Part shown: positions 62,355-64,000 of the stretch, piece by piece
Numbering within the stretch: position 1 is the stretch's first letter
Layout: every line of letters starts with the position of its first letter
Virus record (IMG/VR): IMGVR_UViG_3300042908_000680
Location: 62,001-126,000 of that record
DNA from: a virus
Reading direction: 5' to 3' (one strand)
Length of the DNA: 64,000 nucleotides
Position numbers and translations under genes: made by a program
The notes under the pieces: model-generated
Database searches by the model: none
Told to the model about the DNA's origin: nothing
The model's input: only the letters and a program-made list of their open reading frames with translations

Positions 62355-63338
62355 TTACCAACTCTTACACGCCCAATATCGACTTTTCCACTTTGGACCC
62401 GGATTATCACAATTGTGTCTAGCTCTGAAACTCTTACGTCTTTCTGGAATGTTTTTCTTAATTGTCATATTTGGATCGCCAAATCTAACAATAACAACAT
62501 TTCCACTCTCATTTTTGACGTATACTGCAAACTTTTTAGGACCATTAGAAGTTCTAAATGGTTTATTAAGAGTAACTTTTCTTCCTTGGTACTCGCTGCC
62601 TTCACCCATATACATTAAGACTCTGCCATCTTTTTCGTAATAGCCTTTGCGTCTGTATGTATAAACTTCTCCAGTTTTTGTATCTTGATATTCATATGAA
62701 CCTTCTGTTTCTTCTTCATCGTCGGTATATTCATCTTCGTATTTCCCCGGTTCATAGTATTTAACGAAATCATATACATTTTGTATATAAATTTCTGCTT
62801 TGGAAATCATATCCTTAGTCCAATCTTGGAATTCTACTGATAATTGCATAACTTTTAATTTTGTGACTATTTCCATAAGCTGATCGTGCATTTTTTGTAT
62901 TTGCTCAAGAGCCATTTCATCACCACCATCAGATTGAGCTTTTTTCCAAGCTTCTGGATCTGGACGATCTTTGTCGCCCCTTTTTGCTGGCTTGTAGTTT
63001 TTACCTTCACGTTCTTTTTTCTTACGTATATTTTCCCATAAGCCGGGTTTTTCTGCTGCAATATCATACTCTTCTACTTCTTCGCCAAAGTCTTCATACT
63101 CTGCTTGAGTTGGGATATAAAAATTTTCTTCTGTGATTTCTTCTTCGTATCCGTAATTTTCCATTTGCAATTTAAAATCAGCCGCTTCTACGCACCCACA
63201 ATCTGCGGTAGCTTGACCAATACAAATTGCCACTCTTTGAGAATTATCTGGATATTCTTTTTTCATAGTATCGCTGCCCATGCATCGTGCTACGAACTTG
63301 TCTTTATCTTCATCTTTATTTCTTTTAGGAAGTGGCAT
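62355..63338 (-). CDS. Phage protein with virion-type N- and C-terminal motifs
   Basis: GGAG seven bases before ATG 63338 sets the start (327 residues). The N-terminus MPLPKRNKDEDKDKFVARCM with YPDNSQRVAICIG is a motif I know from phage head-gene proteins. The segment GLWENIRKKKEREGK near 105-120 recalls a short linker domain of large phages. A helical centre and acidic stretch follow. The C-terminus has GPKKFAVYVKNESGN, VRFGDPNM, RRKSFRARHNCDNPGPKWK and YWACKSW, a conserved phage domain with two Cys that may bind zinc. The three modules suggest a capsid- or prohead-associated protein, yet it lies among replication and glycan genes. Function unproven. Confidence 0.55.
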   Translation of the reverse strand: MPLPKRNKDEDKDKFVARCMGSDTMKKEYPDNSQRVAICIGQATADCGCVEAADFKLQMENYGYEEEITEENFYIPTQAEYEDFGEEVEEYDIAAEKPGLWENIRKKKEREGKNYKPAKRGDKDRPDPEAWKKAQSDGGDEMALEQIQKMHDQLMEIVTKLKVMQLSVEFQDWTKDMISKAEIYIQNVYDFVKYYEPGKYEDEYTDDEEETEGSYEYQDTKTGEVYTYRRKGYYEKDGRVLMYMGEGSEYQGRKVTLNKPFRTSNGPKKFAVYVKNESGNVVIVRFGDPNMTIKKNIPERRKSFRARHNCDNPGPKWKSRYWACKSW

Positions 63339-64000
63339 AATTGTCTCCAAGTATTAGTTTTTTAGCGTCATTAAAAATATTATCTAAGCTTTCTCTGGGT
63401 ATTCTATTTCTAAAATAGTTGTAAGCACCCAACACCATTATGTCATTTGGATCTTTAGTTATTTCTAGCCATCCAACGAAATAATTCCAAACCCTGTCCT
63501 CTAAGACTAGTCTATATTTAACACCTTCTGGTCTACCAAATCTATGTAACCATCCTAGTTGTGGTAAGCATATTGCCCGTCCACCATTTCTTCTAAATTT
63601 TTCGTGTATATATCCTTCTTCTCCACCAAATCCTTTGAAGTGCTTATTAAAGCCTAGCCAGTTTTTTGTCTCGCATGAAAAAAGTCCAAGCCCCATCATT
63701 GGTATATCAAAAGGTTCTCCCTTTTCGTAAGCTTCTGTATTTGTCCCCCATGTTCCAAACATATCTCCACGCCAAGCGGGATCAAATTGAGTTGAATAAC
63801 TAACTTGATCATCATATATCATTGGTCCTTGTATTATATCTTTACAGTCTGGATTACTTTCATAATATTTTAATAGTGATTCTATTGCACCGGGCTTGAT
63901 TAAAACGTGGCAGTCAATAGATATTGTATATTTACCAGACGAGTTAGAAAATATTTCATTTCTTACTGCTGTACTAGCCTTTTCTTCATATGGTATATAT
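63325..64000 (-). CDS. GT2-family glycosyltransferase (5' end outside window)
   Basis: The minus-strand frame is open from the window end to a stop at 63325, so the N-terminus is missing. The visible part begins within a GT-A domain: ASTAVRNEIFSNSSGKYTISI, then IDCHVLIKPGA (the DxD-like site reads DCH), QGPMIYDD and later GFGGEEGYIHEKFRRNGG followed by LGWLHRFGRP (acceptor-side motif of galactosyltransferase-like GT2). Its end overlaps the next gene's start by 14 bases. It is a further glycan enzyme upstream of the polymerase, away from the main island. Confidence 0.65.
   Translation of the reverse strand, partial: YIPYEEKASTAVRNEIFSNSSGKYTISIDCHVLIKPGAIESLLKYYESNPDCKDIIQGPMIYDDQVSYSTQFDPAWRGDMFGTWGTNTEAYEKGEPFDIPMMGLGLFSCETKNWLGFNKHFKGFGGEEGYIHEKFRRNGGRAICLPQLGWLHRFGRPEGVKYRLVLEDRVWNYFVGWLEITKDPNDIMVLGAYNYFRNRIPRESLDNIFNDAKKLILGDNYATS

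Noticed and set aside
1-64000. tRNA genes
   Set aside because: Gaps between genes are too short and I found no cloverleaf or T-loop GGTTCGAAT-type signature in them; a proper tRNA scan was not possible.

Overview
The window is a piece of a large, AT-rich tailed-bacteriophage genome (Caudoviricetes). The evidence is a continuous morphogenesis block (connector, neck, tail tube, tail-assembly chaperones, tape measure, baseplate and tip proteins, several tail fibres) facing a convergent block of phage replication, recombination and glycan genes. Genes are packed with 1-4 nt ATGA or TAATG overlaps and the standard code is used. I saw no tRNA, rRNA, CRISPR array or insertion sequence, and no gene-free stretch reaches 100 bases. 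The 2397-codon tape measure implies a very long tail. No sheath gene lies between the tube and the tape measure, which leans towards a siphovirus-like tail (inference). I cannot name the host.

Rightward half (1-45038). The window opens inside a fibre gene. Two unusual adhesin-like genes follow (914-1984 and 2484-5417), with Thr/Ser 'mucin-like' stalks, small Cys-rich modules and a run of 31 Gly; a small nucleotidyltransferase-fold gene sits between them. Next come connector and fibre genes (5497-9944), neck or tail-completion genes (9952-12040), the probable tail tube (12091), two related chaperone-like proteins (13334 and 14729) around a 110-aa protein, the tape measure (15641-22834) with an embedded HExxH metallopeptidase-like domain, and a 3739-aa tail protein (22831-34050) with seven FG-GAP-type repeats interrupted by two large insertions. 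Baseplate, hub and tip proteins run to 45038.

Leftward half (64000-45069, all minus strand). In order of transcription: a GT2 glycosyltransferase running off the window, a protein with virion-type C-terminal motifs, the N-terminal half of a DnaE-type DNA polymerase, an HNH-endonuclease remnant, a DnaQ-like exonuclease, the C-terminal half of the polymerase, an SSB-like protein, a 12-gene glycan island (GT4, GT2 and GT-D glycosyltransferases, FkbM-type methyltransferases, WecB epimerase, sugar nucleotidyltransferase), an EDxHD-type homing endonuclease, a Rad52-like annealing protein, a zinc-ribbon protein and a small secreted protein. The two blocks converge at a GC hairpin at 45038-45063.

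The most notable points are the integrin-like arrangement of the giant tail protein, the split polymerase with its likely proofreading exonuclease between the halves, the protease-like domain in the tape measure, and the pairing of mucin-like fibres with a phage-borne glycosylation island. Family calls rest on motifs read by eye; no database search was possible.
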